DNA of 24,643 nt, taken from assembly GCA_964196325.1 (NCBI GenBank), contig CAXMST010000109.1:1-24643 (forward strand), read 5' to 3'. Origin of the DNA: CAXMST01 sp964196325. GTDB taxonomy: Bacteria; Actinomycetota; Thermoleophilia; Solirubrobacterales; 70-9. Shown in pieces: positions 13,228 through 20,194 of the stretch. The translations under genes and the position numbers were made by a program. The notes below the pieces were generated by a model. That model saw only the letters and a list, made by a program, of their open reading frames with translations. It searched no databases and was not told the DNA's origin. Each line of letters begins with the position of its first letter. The stretch's first letter is position 1.

Positions 13228-13623
13228 TCATGCCGAGCTGGGGCCGACCGGTCTCGGCTCGCCGAGCAGAAAGCCCTGGGCGTAGTCGACGCCGAGCCTG
13301 CGCAACTCAGCCAAGACATCGCGCGACTCGACACCCTCGGCAACCGTCGCCAGGTTGAGCTCCCCGGCGATCATCACGATCGAGCGCACGATGCCCCGGT
13401 CCGTCTCGGAGCGGAGCACCCCGCGCACGAACGACATGTCGATCTTGAGCTGGCTGACGTTGAGGTTGCGGAGATGCGTCAGCGTGCCGAAACCAGCGCC
13501 GGCGTCGTCAATCGAGAGCTTGCACCCAAGCCGCTCGACGCGCTGGGAGAAATCCTGCAGAATCTCGATCGTTGGCGTGGTCACCGTCTCAGTGATCTCG
13601 AAGAAGAGCAGCGCGGGGTCGAC
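13228..13623 (-). pseudogene. EAL-domain phosphodiesterase remnant (C-terminal part)
   Basis: The frame encodes the C-terminal half of an EAL domain: VDPALLFFEITET, KLSIDDAGAGFGTL (the DDFGTG-like metal motif), LKIDMSFVRGV, VRSIVMIAGELNLATVAEGVES, and YAQGFLLGEPRP to the stop. EAL domains hydrolyse cyclic-di-GMP, but the first part, including the EAL motif itself, is missing. Similarity begins at 13623, 28 bp downstream of the FprA-like gene's stop, so the 5' part was lost. A GTG at 13584 could still start a 118-residue product. Some catalytic residues are present but the fold is incomplete, so activity is unlikely. Confidence 0.75.
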
Positions 13624-13651
13624 TGAGCGCCGTCCAGGCGCGGGCGGCCCC

Positions 13652-15046
13652 TCAGCGGCGGCGGGCCGCCTCGATCAGATCCTTGGTCGAGGTCAGCTTC
13701 AGACGCGGCCGCCCCAGCGGCTCGCCGCGCTCGGTCTCGATCGCGTCGATCGCGCGCCAGCCGTCGTATTCGATGTAGTCGACTTCGCGCTCGCTGAGCA
13801 GGGCCGGCAGTCGGCCGTGCCCGTCGGCCGCCGCGGGTGGGGGGCCGCCGGCGACATCCTCGAACACTGCTTTGACGGTTTCGGCCGCGTCTTTCTTGTT
13901 GGTTCCGATCACGCCGCTTGGCCCACGCTTGATCCAGCCGACGACGTACTGACCGGGGATCGGCTCGCCGTCCGCTCCAAGCACCCGACCCCGCTCGTTC
14001 GGGATCACGCCTCGGTGGCCGTCGTAGGGGACCCCGTCAACGCCGGTGCCCAGGTAGCCGATCGAGCGCAGGACCAGGCCACATTCGACCGTCTCGACGG
14101 CGCCTGTATCGCGCGCCCGGATCGCGCCCGAATCGTCTCTGTAGAGCTCGTTGACCGCGAGCTCGATGCTCTCGACCCGCTCGCCGCCGCCGATCGCTGT
14201 CGGGCTGCGAAGAAAGCGCAGCTCGACCCGCTTCGGCTTGCCCTGCGGGGGCCGACTCGCGAGCTCGGTCAGCGTCTCGACGTTCTTGCGCTTGGTCGCG
14301 TCCGCCCGATCGGACTCCAGAAAGGCGGCGCTTGCGGCGTCGAGCTCGATCTGGCGCGCGTCGATCTCGATATCGGCGTCGGTCAGCTCTCCCAGCTCAC
14401 GGACCTCGGGATTGGTGAACGCCGCCTGCGCGGGGCCCCGACGCCCGAGGACAAGGACCTCGCGGATCGAGCTCTCCGCCAGCGCCTCGATCGCCTCGGG
14501 ACTGGTGTCGGTCGCCTCGAGCTCCTGCCGCGGCAAGACCAGCATCCGGGCCAGGTCGGCGGCCACGTTGCCGTTGCCGATCACCACGGCCCGCTCGCAG
14601 TCGAGGTCGAAGGTTCGGTCGGCGTGATCGGGGTGGCCGTTGTACCAGGCGACGAACTCGGTCGCTGCGTGCGAGCCGGGTAGCTCCTCGCCGGGGATCC
14701 CCAGGCGGCGATCCGCGCTCGCCCCGTAGGCCCAGATCACGGCGTCGTAGATCGAACTGAGCTCGCTCGCCGAGATCTGGTCGCCGACCGTGACGTTGCC
14801 GAAGAAACGGAAGGCCTGATGCCCGGCGGTCTTCTCGTAGCGGCGAATCACGTTCTTGATCTTCGGGTGATCGGGGGCGACGCCGGCCCGAACCAATCCG
14901 AAGGGGGTGGGCAGACGATCGATCATGTCGACCTCGCAGTCGATCTCGGGATGGGCGAAGAGCGCCTCGGCAGCGTAGAAGCCGGCCGGTCCGGAGCCGA
15001 CGATCGCCACCCGAAGCGGGTTCTCGGAGGTGGTGGAGGAGTGCAA
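13652..15046 (-). CDS. fprA: FprA-type ferredoxin-NADP+ reductase (adrenodoxin-reductase family)
   Basis: This 464-residue FAD/NADP oxidoreductase transfers electrons between NADPH and ferredoxin. The FAD motif is VAIVGSGPAGFYAAEAL (13-29). LPTPFGLVRAGVAPDHPKIKNV follows, then the NADP site AVVIGNGNVAADLARML and the diagnostic LVLGRRGPAQAAFTNPEVREL. VVGWIKRGPSGVIGTNKKDAAETV lies in the C-terminal FAD part. Length matches mycobacterial FprA. The start is a TTG at 15046, 24 bp after hemQ, and no better start exists because the hemQ stop is in frame upstream. Pairing with hemQ suggests a reductive role in heme or P450/ferredoxin metabolism (inference). Confidence 0.93.
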   Translation of the reverse strand: MHSSTTSENPLRVAIVGSGPAGFYAAEALFAHPEIDCEVDMIDRLPTPFGLVRAGVAPDHPKIKNVIRRYEKTAGHQAFRFFGNVTVGDQISASELSSIYDAVIWAYGASADRRLGIPGEELPGSHAATEFVAWYNGHPDHADRTFDLDCERAVVIGNGNVAADLARMLVLPRQELEATDTSPEAIEALAESSIREVLVLGRRGPAQAAFTNPEVRELGELTDADIEIDARQIELDAASAAFLESDRADATKRKNVETLTELASRPPQGKPKRVELRFLRSPTAIGGGERVESIELAVNELYRDDSGAIRARDTGAVETVECGLVLRSIGYLGTGVDGVPYDGHRGVIPNERGRVLGADGEPIPGQYVVGWIKRGPSGVIGTNKKDAAETVKAVFEDVAGGPPPAAADGHGRLPALLSEREVDYIEYDGWRAIDAIETERGEPLGRPRLKLTSTKDLIEAARRR

Positions 15047-15070
15047 CGTGGTGGGCTGAGGTCGTGGCCG

Positions 15071-15772
15071 TTAGGCCAGGGCGGGCTCGGTGCGCGCTGT
15101 GGCCGCCCCGTCGAGCGCATCCAGCGCATGTGCCACCGACATCGAGACGCAGCTGAAGATCGGCGTATCGCGCAGGGTCCAGGCGCTCGACTCGGTCCCG
15201 CGTAGCTCTTGAACGAGATCGAGGAAGTCGCCGGGCTCGTCGCACTCGAATGAGACGACGAACTCCTGATCGTCGATCCCGAAGGAGTAGGCGGTGTTGA
15301 TCGTGATCTGCGGGTAGCGCTGCCCAGTCTCGATGTGCTCGCGCATGATCTCCACGCGCCGCTCGGCCGGCAGCCGGAACCACTCGCGCTTCTTCTCCAT
15401 CGGGTAGATGAAGGCGTAGCGGCGCTTGCTGACCATCAGCTCCGGGCGCGTCTCCGACTCCGAATAGGGGGAGGGCTTGGTCATCGCCAGGTAGGAGTAC
15501 GGGGTCGAGGACCATTGCGCGAGGCCGCTCTGGGCGAGGACCACGTGGAAGGTATGGATCTCCTCCAGCGACGGGCTCTGGCTGACCAGCAGCAGATCGA
15601 CGTCCCCACGGGTGCCTACAGTCGAGTACGCACGCAGGGGGCGGTCGGTCGCATAGTTCTCGCAGGCGGCGAGGAACTCGCGTTTATCCTGGGCCCGCTG
15701 CTCGCCTTCGCGGCGTTGCCAAGCGGGGTCGATCTGCAGAAATGTGAACTTGATGAAGGTCCGATCAGCCAT
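15071..15772 (-). CDS. hemQ: Coproheme decarboxylase (HemQ/chlorite-dismutase fold)
   Basis: This 233-residue chlorite-dismutase-superfamily protein should be the last enzyme of the coproporphyrin-dependent heme pathway, decarboxylating coproheme to heme b. Key residues are visible: the catalytic Tyr in YAFIYPMEKKREWF (Y123) and the proximal His in MREHIETGQRYP (H146). TAYSFGIDDQEFVVSFECDEP follows, close to the Thermus/archaeal HemQ subtype. The actinobacterial subtype typically shows HGxxGR, whereas here it is HIETGQR. The ATG at 15772 is set by TAGGAT seven bases upstream. It overlaps the start of the divergent membrane-protein gene by 20 bp. It is followed by fprA in the same direction. 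Confidence 0.91.
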   Translation of the reverse strand: MADRTFIKFTFLQIDPAWQRREGEQRAQDKREFLAACENYATDRPLRAYSTVGTRGDVDLLLVSQSPSLEEIHTFHVVLAQSGLAQWSSTPYSYLAMTKPSPYSESETRPELMVSKRRYAFIYPMEKKREWFRLPAERRVEIMREHIETGQRYPQITINTAYSFGIDDQEFVVSFECDEPGDFLDLVQELRGTESSAWTLRDTPIFSCVSMSVAHALDALDGAATARTEPALA

Positions 15773-17675
15773 TGCAACGATCCTAGCGCTCGCCGCCGCG
15801 TGCGCGGCATCGGCGCAGGCCGTGGCGGCCGAGGATCCCGGCCCTGAGCTTGGCATCGGGTCACGGGTGACGATCGTCACGTTGCCCCGCGGCACGACGC
15901 TCACCGCGATCGCCGCGGAGTCGCCACGGATCGCTGTGGGAACGATGAGCGCCGGCCTCGGGACCGTCTCGCCAGGCCAAACCTATCTCGATGTCGGCCA
16001 GGGAAACCGGCTGTTCAACTCGCTTTACCCTCGGCCCCTGCCGCCGCTCGCCTTGGTCCCGACGGGAGTTCCAGCGCGGTCTTGGGCTGAGGTGCTGGAT
16101 CGGGCGACCGACGCCCCGGCACAGATCGAGCCCGGGCTGCTCGGGAGCATCCTGCGGGAGGCCGGGATCACGAGCGCCGCGCTGCCCGAGCCTGGCCAAA
16201 AGGGGCTGATGCTGATCGATCGGATGGGCCGTCTCGAATCGGCCGTCGACTGTGAGCTCGGAGCATGTCCGGGCGTCACGCTCGGTCGGGCGAATCCCTC
16301 GGAGATCCCAGGTCTGATCTCACGGCTCGCTGAGCAGGACATCCTGATCGCGATCGAGAGCCCGCCGCCGCTCGACCGCACGCTCGCGATCGGGATCGCC
16401 GGGGCCGACTTCGAGGGAACCCTGGAATCGCCTACGACGCGAACCGATGGGTACGTGGTGAGCACCGACATCGCGCCGACGATCCTCGAGCACTACGGGC
16501 TCGAGATCCCCGACGAGATGACCGGACGGGCGATCGGCTCGGTGGAGGGTCGCGACCTCGAGGGGCTCAACGCACGCTTCGAGCGGATGTCCGAGATCAC
16601 GGCCCGACGCCACCCGGTGCTCGGCGTGAACCTGATTGTCTGGGTCGGACTGACGCTGCTTGCGGCGCTGCTGTTCCGGGCGAGGGGCGCCGCGGTGGCG
16701 GTTCGCGCGCTCGCGGTGGCGGTGGCCTGGGTTCCGGCGTTGCTTCTGCTCACGGCCGCGATGGCCCCGGGCCTGCTCGGCGAACGACTGCTGGTCGGGT
16801 TTGGAGCGCCGTTACTCGCTTTCGCGACGATCGCGGTCGCACGGCGCCCCTACGGTGAGCGCGCCGGGTTCGCCGCGTTCGCGCTGGCCGCACTTGTCAG
16901 CGTGCTCGCGACTGCCGTCGACGTGATTGCCGGCTCGCCGCTTACGGCGCTCTCGGTGATCGGGCCGAACCCTGATGCCGGTGTGCGCTTCTTCGGGATC
17001 GGGAACGAGCTCGAGGCGGTGGTCGGTGCGTTGCTCGCCCTCGGCTCGGGGGCTGCAGTCGCCGCCGTTAGGCCGGCCGATCCCCGCCGCGCGGTAGCGA
17101 TCGTCGCGGCAGTCGCGGCAACGATCGCCGTGCTCGTCTTTGCTCCCGGGCGCTTCGGGGCCGATGTTGGAGCCGCGGTCACCTTCCCAGCCGGCGCAGC
17201 AGGGGTGATCGTCGCCGCGCTGGGCGCCGGGCGCCGGCGGATCCTGCTGCTCGCCGCCGTTCCCGTCGGCACCGTGGCCGCTCTGATTGCCGTGGACCTG
17301 GCGATCGGCGGCGACGCCCACCTCTCGCGCTCGGTTCTCGACGCGGGCGGACTGGAGGAGCTCGGCCAGATCGTCGAGCGGCGACTGCGGCTCGGTGCCC
17401 GCAGCTTCACTCGCTTCTTCGACTCGACCTTCTTTGCCGCGTCGCTGGTGGTGATCGTCGCCGCGGTTGTTTGCCGCCGCCGAATCGCCGCTTGGTTCAG
17501 CGGTCGGCCGGCGGCCCGCGCCGGCCTGATCGGTGGGATCAGTGCCGCAGTGGTGGGTGCCCTCGCCAACGACTCCGGCGCGCTGCTGCTGATGGTCGGC
17601 ACGGCCTACGTCACGGCCCTCGCCGCGCTTGCCTGGTCGGCCCAATACTTCACATTGGAAAGCGAGTCCGGCTAA
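15753..17675 (+). CDS. Polytopic membrane protein with secreted alkaline-phosphatase-like domain
   Basis: This 640-residue protein begins with a signal peptide (MKVRSAIATILALAAACAASAQAVA, cleavage about residue 25). An extracytoplasmic domain follows (about 30-290) whose end, STDIAPTILEHYGLEIPDEMTGRAIG, looks like the C-terminal part of the alkaline-phosphatase/sulfatase superfamily. I see no clear catalytic nucleophile or metal-ligand set, so it may be degenerate. The C-terminal half has about ten to twelve membrane helices. Conserved-looking patches are NPDAGVRFFGIGNELEAVVGAL, RFGADVGAAVTFPAGAAG and ALANDSGALLLMVGTAYV. The start is uncertain (ATG 15753 or GTG 15744) and overlaps hemQ. It precedes the glycosyltransferase by 14 bp, suggesting a joint envelope-glycan function (inference). 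Confidence 0.85.
   Translation: MKVRSAIATILALAAACAASAQAVAAEDPGPELGIGSRVTIVTLPRGTTLTAIAAESPRIAVGTMSAGLGTVSPGQTYLDVGQGNRLFNSLYPRPLPPLALVPTGVPARSWAEVLDRATDAPAQIEPGLLGSILREAGITSAALPEPGQKGLMLIDRMGRLESAVDCELGACPGVTLGRANPSEIPGLISRLAEQDILIAIESPPPLDRTLAIGIAGADFEGTLESPTTRTDGYVVSTDIAPTILEHYGLEIPDEMTGRAIGSVEGRDLEGLNARFERMSEITARRHPVLGVNLIVWVGLTLLAALLFRARGAAVAVRALAVAVAWVPALLLLTAAMAPGLLGERLLVGFGAPLLAFATIAVARRPYGERAGFAAFALAALVSVLATAVDVIAGSPLTALSVIGPNPDAGVRFFGIGNELEAVVGALLALGSGAAVAAVRPADPRRAVAIVAAVAATIAVLVFAPGRFGADVGAAVTFPAGAAGVIVAALGAGRRRILLLAAVPVGTVAALIAVDLAIGGDAHLSRSVLDAGGLEELGQIVERRLRLGARSFTRFFDSTFFAASLVVIVAAVVCRRRIAAWFSGRPAARAGLIGGISAAVVGALANDSGALLLMVGTAYVTALAALAWSAQYFTLESESG
15780..15785 (-). promoter_or_regulatory. 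TAGGAT box seven bases before hemQ
   Basis: On the minus strand TAGGAT-N7-ATG precedes hemQ, identical to the arrangement before 9596. It can act as a leaderless -10 box or an AGGA ribosome site. It lies inside the coding region of the divergent membrane protein. Confidence 0.5.
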
Positions 17676-17689
17676 GGTGGCGCTGTCGT

Positions 17690-20023
17690 ATGCGCATTGC
17701 TCTCGTCACTCCCTATTCATGGACTTATGAGGGGGGCGTAAACCGGCATACCCAAGCGCTGGCCGAGCATCTGATCCAGCGTGGGAACGAGGTTCGGGTC
17801 CTCGCTCCCTGGGATCCGCCGGATCGCCTCAGCCGGACCCTGCACCGTGGAGCTCCGCCGCGGCCTCGCGCGATGCCCGATTACCTGGTTCCGCTCGGCC
17901 GCACGATCGGGATGCCGGCGAACGGCTCCGTCTCGAACCTCTCGGTCTCCCCGGACGGTGTCAGCGCCCTGCGCAGCGGCCTCCGCGACGGCGGCTTCGA
18001 CGTCGTCCACGTTCAGGAGCCACCCGCGCCGAGCCTTGGCTGGGCGGCTTGCTCGTTCCCGGACGCCCCGGTGATCGGCACGTTCCACGCCTATTCGACG
18101 AACCCCTGGACCAACTCCCTGGGGAGAATCTGGGGCGGTCGGCGCCGGTTCAACATGCTCCATGAGCGGATCGCCGTTTCGGAGGCCGCCGCCTGGACCG
18201 GGCGGCGCTGGTTTGGGGGGGAGTACGAGATCGTCCCCAACGGGGTCGATCTCGCCGCCGCCGCCGCCGTCAGGCAGTCGCACCGCGAGCGCGGCGGCAC
18301 ACGGCAACTGCAGGTGCTGTTCGTCGGCCGGGCTGATGAGCGCAAGGGTCTGCCGGTCCTCCTGCGCGCCTTCGAGGCGCTTGCCGAGCATGTGCCCTGT
18401 CGTCTGGTCACGGTTGGCGTCTCATGCGATGAGGTCGGGCGGCACCTGGCCGACGCCGAGGTCCTGAGCAGGATCGACGTCCGCGGCCGCCTGCGCCAGG
18501 GCGAGTTGCTCGAGGCCTACCGCGACGCCGACGTGCTCTGCGCCCCTTCGCTCTCCGGCGAGAGCTTCGGGATGGTCCTGACCGAGGCCTTCGCGGCGGG
18601 GACACCGGTTGTAGCGTCGGCGATCGTCGGCTACTCCGATGTGGTCAGCGACGGCGTCGACGGGCTGCTGATCCCGCCCGCCGACCCGCAGCGGCTGGCC
18701 GAGGAGCTGCAGCGCCTGTATCACGAGCCCGCTCGTCTCGAGGCCCTCGCCGCGGCCACCGGGCGTTCCGCGGAGCGCTACGCCTGGCCGTTGGTCGCCG
18801 GGCGGGTCGAATGCGTCTACGAACGGGCGCTCGCGGCGCCGGGCCCGCAGGGATCGGCGGAGCGGTTCGCTCGGCGCGTCGGACTGATTCCCGCCGGGGG
18901 AGGTGCGCGGACCCCGGCCCGGCGGCTGCCCTCACTGGAGCCGGCGCCGAGCACAGGTTCGCGCCGCCGGCGTACCGCGCGCCACATCGGGCTGCTCGCG
19001 GCCGCGGCGGCGGGCGCGGGCCTCACCTACCTCGCCGCCCAGCGGATCGGCTTCGACAATGTCGTGCACAGCGCCGTCCGCTCCGACCTCGCCTGGGTTC
19101 TGATCGCCACGGCGCTGATGATGAGCTCGCTGTTCTTTCGCTCCGGAGCCTGGTATCTGGCGGCCCGCTCGGCCCTGCCCAAGGCGCAGCTCCGAGTCCG
19201 CGACTTCACCTCCGCGACGATGATCGGGGTCTTGATGTCGGCGACGCTCCCGGCCCGGCTCGGCGAGCCCGCTCGCGCGATGATCATGGCTCGCCGGATC
19301 GGCCGGGTGCGGGAGTCGTTCCCGGTGTTGTTGGGCACGCTCGTCTCCCAGACAGCGCTCAACATCGTCGCCCTGGTCCTGCTCGGAGTCCTGATCGTCA
19401 CCTCGACCGATCTGTTCAGCCGCAGCTCGGAGAACCTCTTCCTGGTCAGCATGGCGCCGGCCGTTCTGCTGCTGGTCGTCTTGGTTGCGCCGGCGCTGGT
19501 GCGGCGTACCGGCTCGGGTCGTGTGGCTCGCATGGCCACGCTGCTGCGCGAATCGCTGCTCAAGGTGCGGAGCGGCCTGGCCGTGTTTCGAGATCCACGC
19601 CGCGGCCCACTTGCAGCTGCCGCCCAGCTCACCGCCTGGGCGATCCAGGTGAGCGCCCTGTACGCGCTCGCCGTTGCGATGGGCCTCGAGCCTTTGATGG
19701 GCGTTGGGGGAGCCGCCGCCGTCCTCTTCGCCGTCAACGTCACAGCCGTCGTCCCAGCGACACCATCAAACATCGGCATCTTCCAGCTGGTCGTGATCAG
19801 CGTGCTGACCACGGGCTACGGGGTCGGCGCTGCCGACGCACTCGCCTACGGCGTGATCCTGCAGGCGGTGGAGATTGGCACTGCTGTCAGCCTCGGGCTG
19901 CCGGCACTGGTTCGTGAGGGCATGACCTGGTCGGATGTGAAGCTACGTACGATGAGCGCCTCCCCGGTCAGGCTGCAGCCCGACCGCGGGGAGTCGGGCA
20001 GCACCGGCCGGATCTACGGCTAG
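17690..20023 (+). CDS. GT4 glycosyltransferase (PimA-like) fused to UPF0104/LPG-synthase-type membrane domain
   Basis: This 777-residue two-part protein has GT4 residues 1-385: RIALVTPYSWTYEGGVNRHTQ, TFHAYS (H133), VPNGVD, the donor-binding GRADERKG (R214, K219) and the EX7E motif ESFGMVLTE (E291/E299). The layout matches phosphatidyl-inositol mannosyltransferase PimA and relatives. After a Pro/Arg-rich linker (386-430) comes an integral membrane domain with about seven helices. It carries the UPF0104 signature LPARLGEPARAMIMARR (520-536), as in flippase/LPG-synthase membrane domains. The ATG at 17690 (GGTGG about 9-10 nt upstream) begins with the standard GT4 beta strand. It probably glycosylates a membrane lipid and may couple this to lipid movement, which is inferred. 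Donor and acceptor are unknown. Confidence 0.9.
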   Translation: MRIALVTPYSWTYEGGVNRHTQALAEHLIQRGNEVRVLAPWDPPDRLSRTLHRGAPPRPRAMPDYLVPLGRTIGMPANGSVSNLSVSPDGVSALRSGLRDGGFDVVHVQEPPAPSLGWAACSFPDAPVIGTFHAYSTNPWTNSLGRIWGGRRRFNMLHERIAVSEAAAWTGRRWFGGEYEIVPNGVDLAAAAAVRQSHRERGGTRQLQVLFVGRADERKGLPVLLRAFEALAEHVPCRLVTVGVSCDEVGRHLADAEVLSRIDVRGRLRQGELLEAYRDADVLCAPSLSGESFGMVLTEAFAAGTPVVASAIVGYSDVVSDGVDGLLIPPADPQRLAEELQRLYHEPARLEALAAATGRSAERYAWPLVAGRVECVYERALAAPGPQGSAERFARRVGLIPAGGGARTPARRLPSLEPAPSTGSRRRRTARHIGLLAAAAAGAGLTYLAAQRIGFDNVVHSAVRSDLAWVLIATALMMSSLFFRSGAWYLAARSALPKAQLRVRDFTSATMIGVLMSATLPARLGEPARAMIMARRIGRVRESFPVLLGTLVSQTALNIVALVLLGVLIVTSTDLFSRSSENLFLVSMAPAVLLLVVLVAPALVRRTGSGRVARMATLLRESLLKVRSGLAVFRDPRRGPLAAAAQLTAWAIQVSALYALAVAMGLEPLMGVGGAAAVLFAVNVTAVVPATPSNIGIFQLVVISVLTTGYGVGAADALAYGVILQAVEIGTAVSLGLPALVREGMTWSDVKLRTMSASPVRLQPDRGESGSTGRIYG

Positions 20024-20032
20024 CGCAGGTCC

Positions 20033-20058
20033 GCCTCCGGATTCGGGGGCTCCGTTTT
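20033..20058 (+). terminator. Intrinsic terminator-like hairpin after the glycosyltransferase
   Basis: GCCTCCG and CGGGGGC form a 7-bp stem (one U-G pair) with a GATT loop, followed by TCCGTTTT. It lies 10 bp after the stop and would separate the glycosyltransferase transcript from metH. Confidence 0.5.
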
Positions 20059-20066
20059 CGTCCCGC

Positions 20067-20072
20067 TATCCT
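20067..20072 (+). promoter_or_regulatory. -10 box TATCCT of the metH leader
   Basis: TATCCT fits TANNNT and predicts a transcription start near 20079-20080, exactly at the first base pair of the riboswitch P1 helix. No clear -35 is visible. Confidence 0.5.
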
Positions 20073-20080
20073 TCTCGGAA

Positions 20081-20178
20081 CCATCCAGAGCGGCTGAGGG
20101 ACCCGGACCGCCGATGCCGCCGCAACCGAGAAGGCTTTCAGGAGCCGGGCTCGGTGCGACAGCCGGGAACGATGGAGG
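20081..20178 (+). promoter_or_regulatory. SAM-I (S-box) riboswitch upstream of metH
   Basis: Conserved S-box elements occur in order: P1 5' strand CCATC (20081-20085), AGAG, GAGGGAC (20096-20102), GATG (20113-20116), GCAACC (20122-20127), GGTGC (20153-20157), and P1 3' strand GATGG (20171-20175). A P3 stem (GGCT/AGCC) lies between. S-box RNAs bind S-adenosylmethionine and shut off methionine synthesis genes, so placement before metH is expected. The P1 3' strand overlaps GGAGG (20174-20178), so ligand-stabilised P1 could hide the ribosome site. No terminator follows P1, so translational control is inferred. This also shows that the in-frame ATG at 20114 is inside the aptamer and is not the metH start. 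Confidence 0.8.
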
Positions 20179-20194
20179 TGAACGACCAAATCCG

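Noticed and set aside
13355..14683. Plus-strand 442-codon open frame opposite fprA
   Set aside because: It is antisense to a gene with strong FAD/NADP motifs and has no recognisable domain.
17471..17689. Longer glycosyltransferase frame beginning at 17471
   Set aside because: It would overlap the conserved end of the membrane-protein gene. The GT4 fold starts exactly at ATG 17690, which has a plausible ribosome site.
20114..20194. Extended N-terminus of metH starting at ATG 20114
   Set aside because: The extra codons lie inside the SAM riboswitch aptamer and encode no MetH-like sequence. The family N-terminus begins at 20195.
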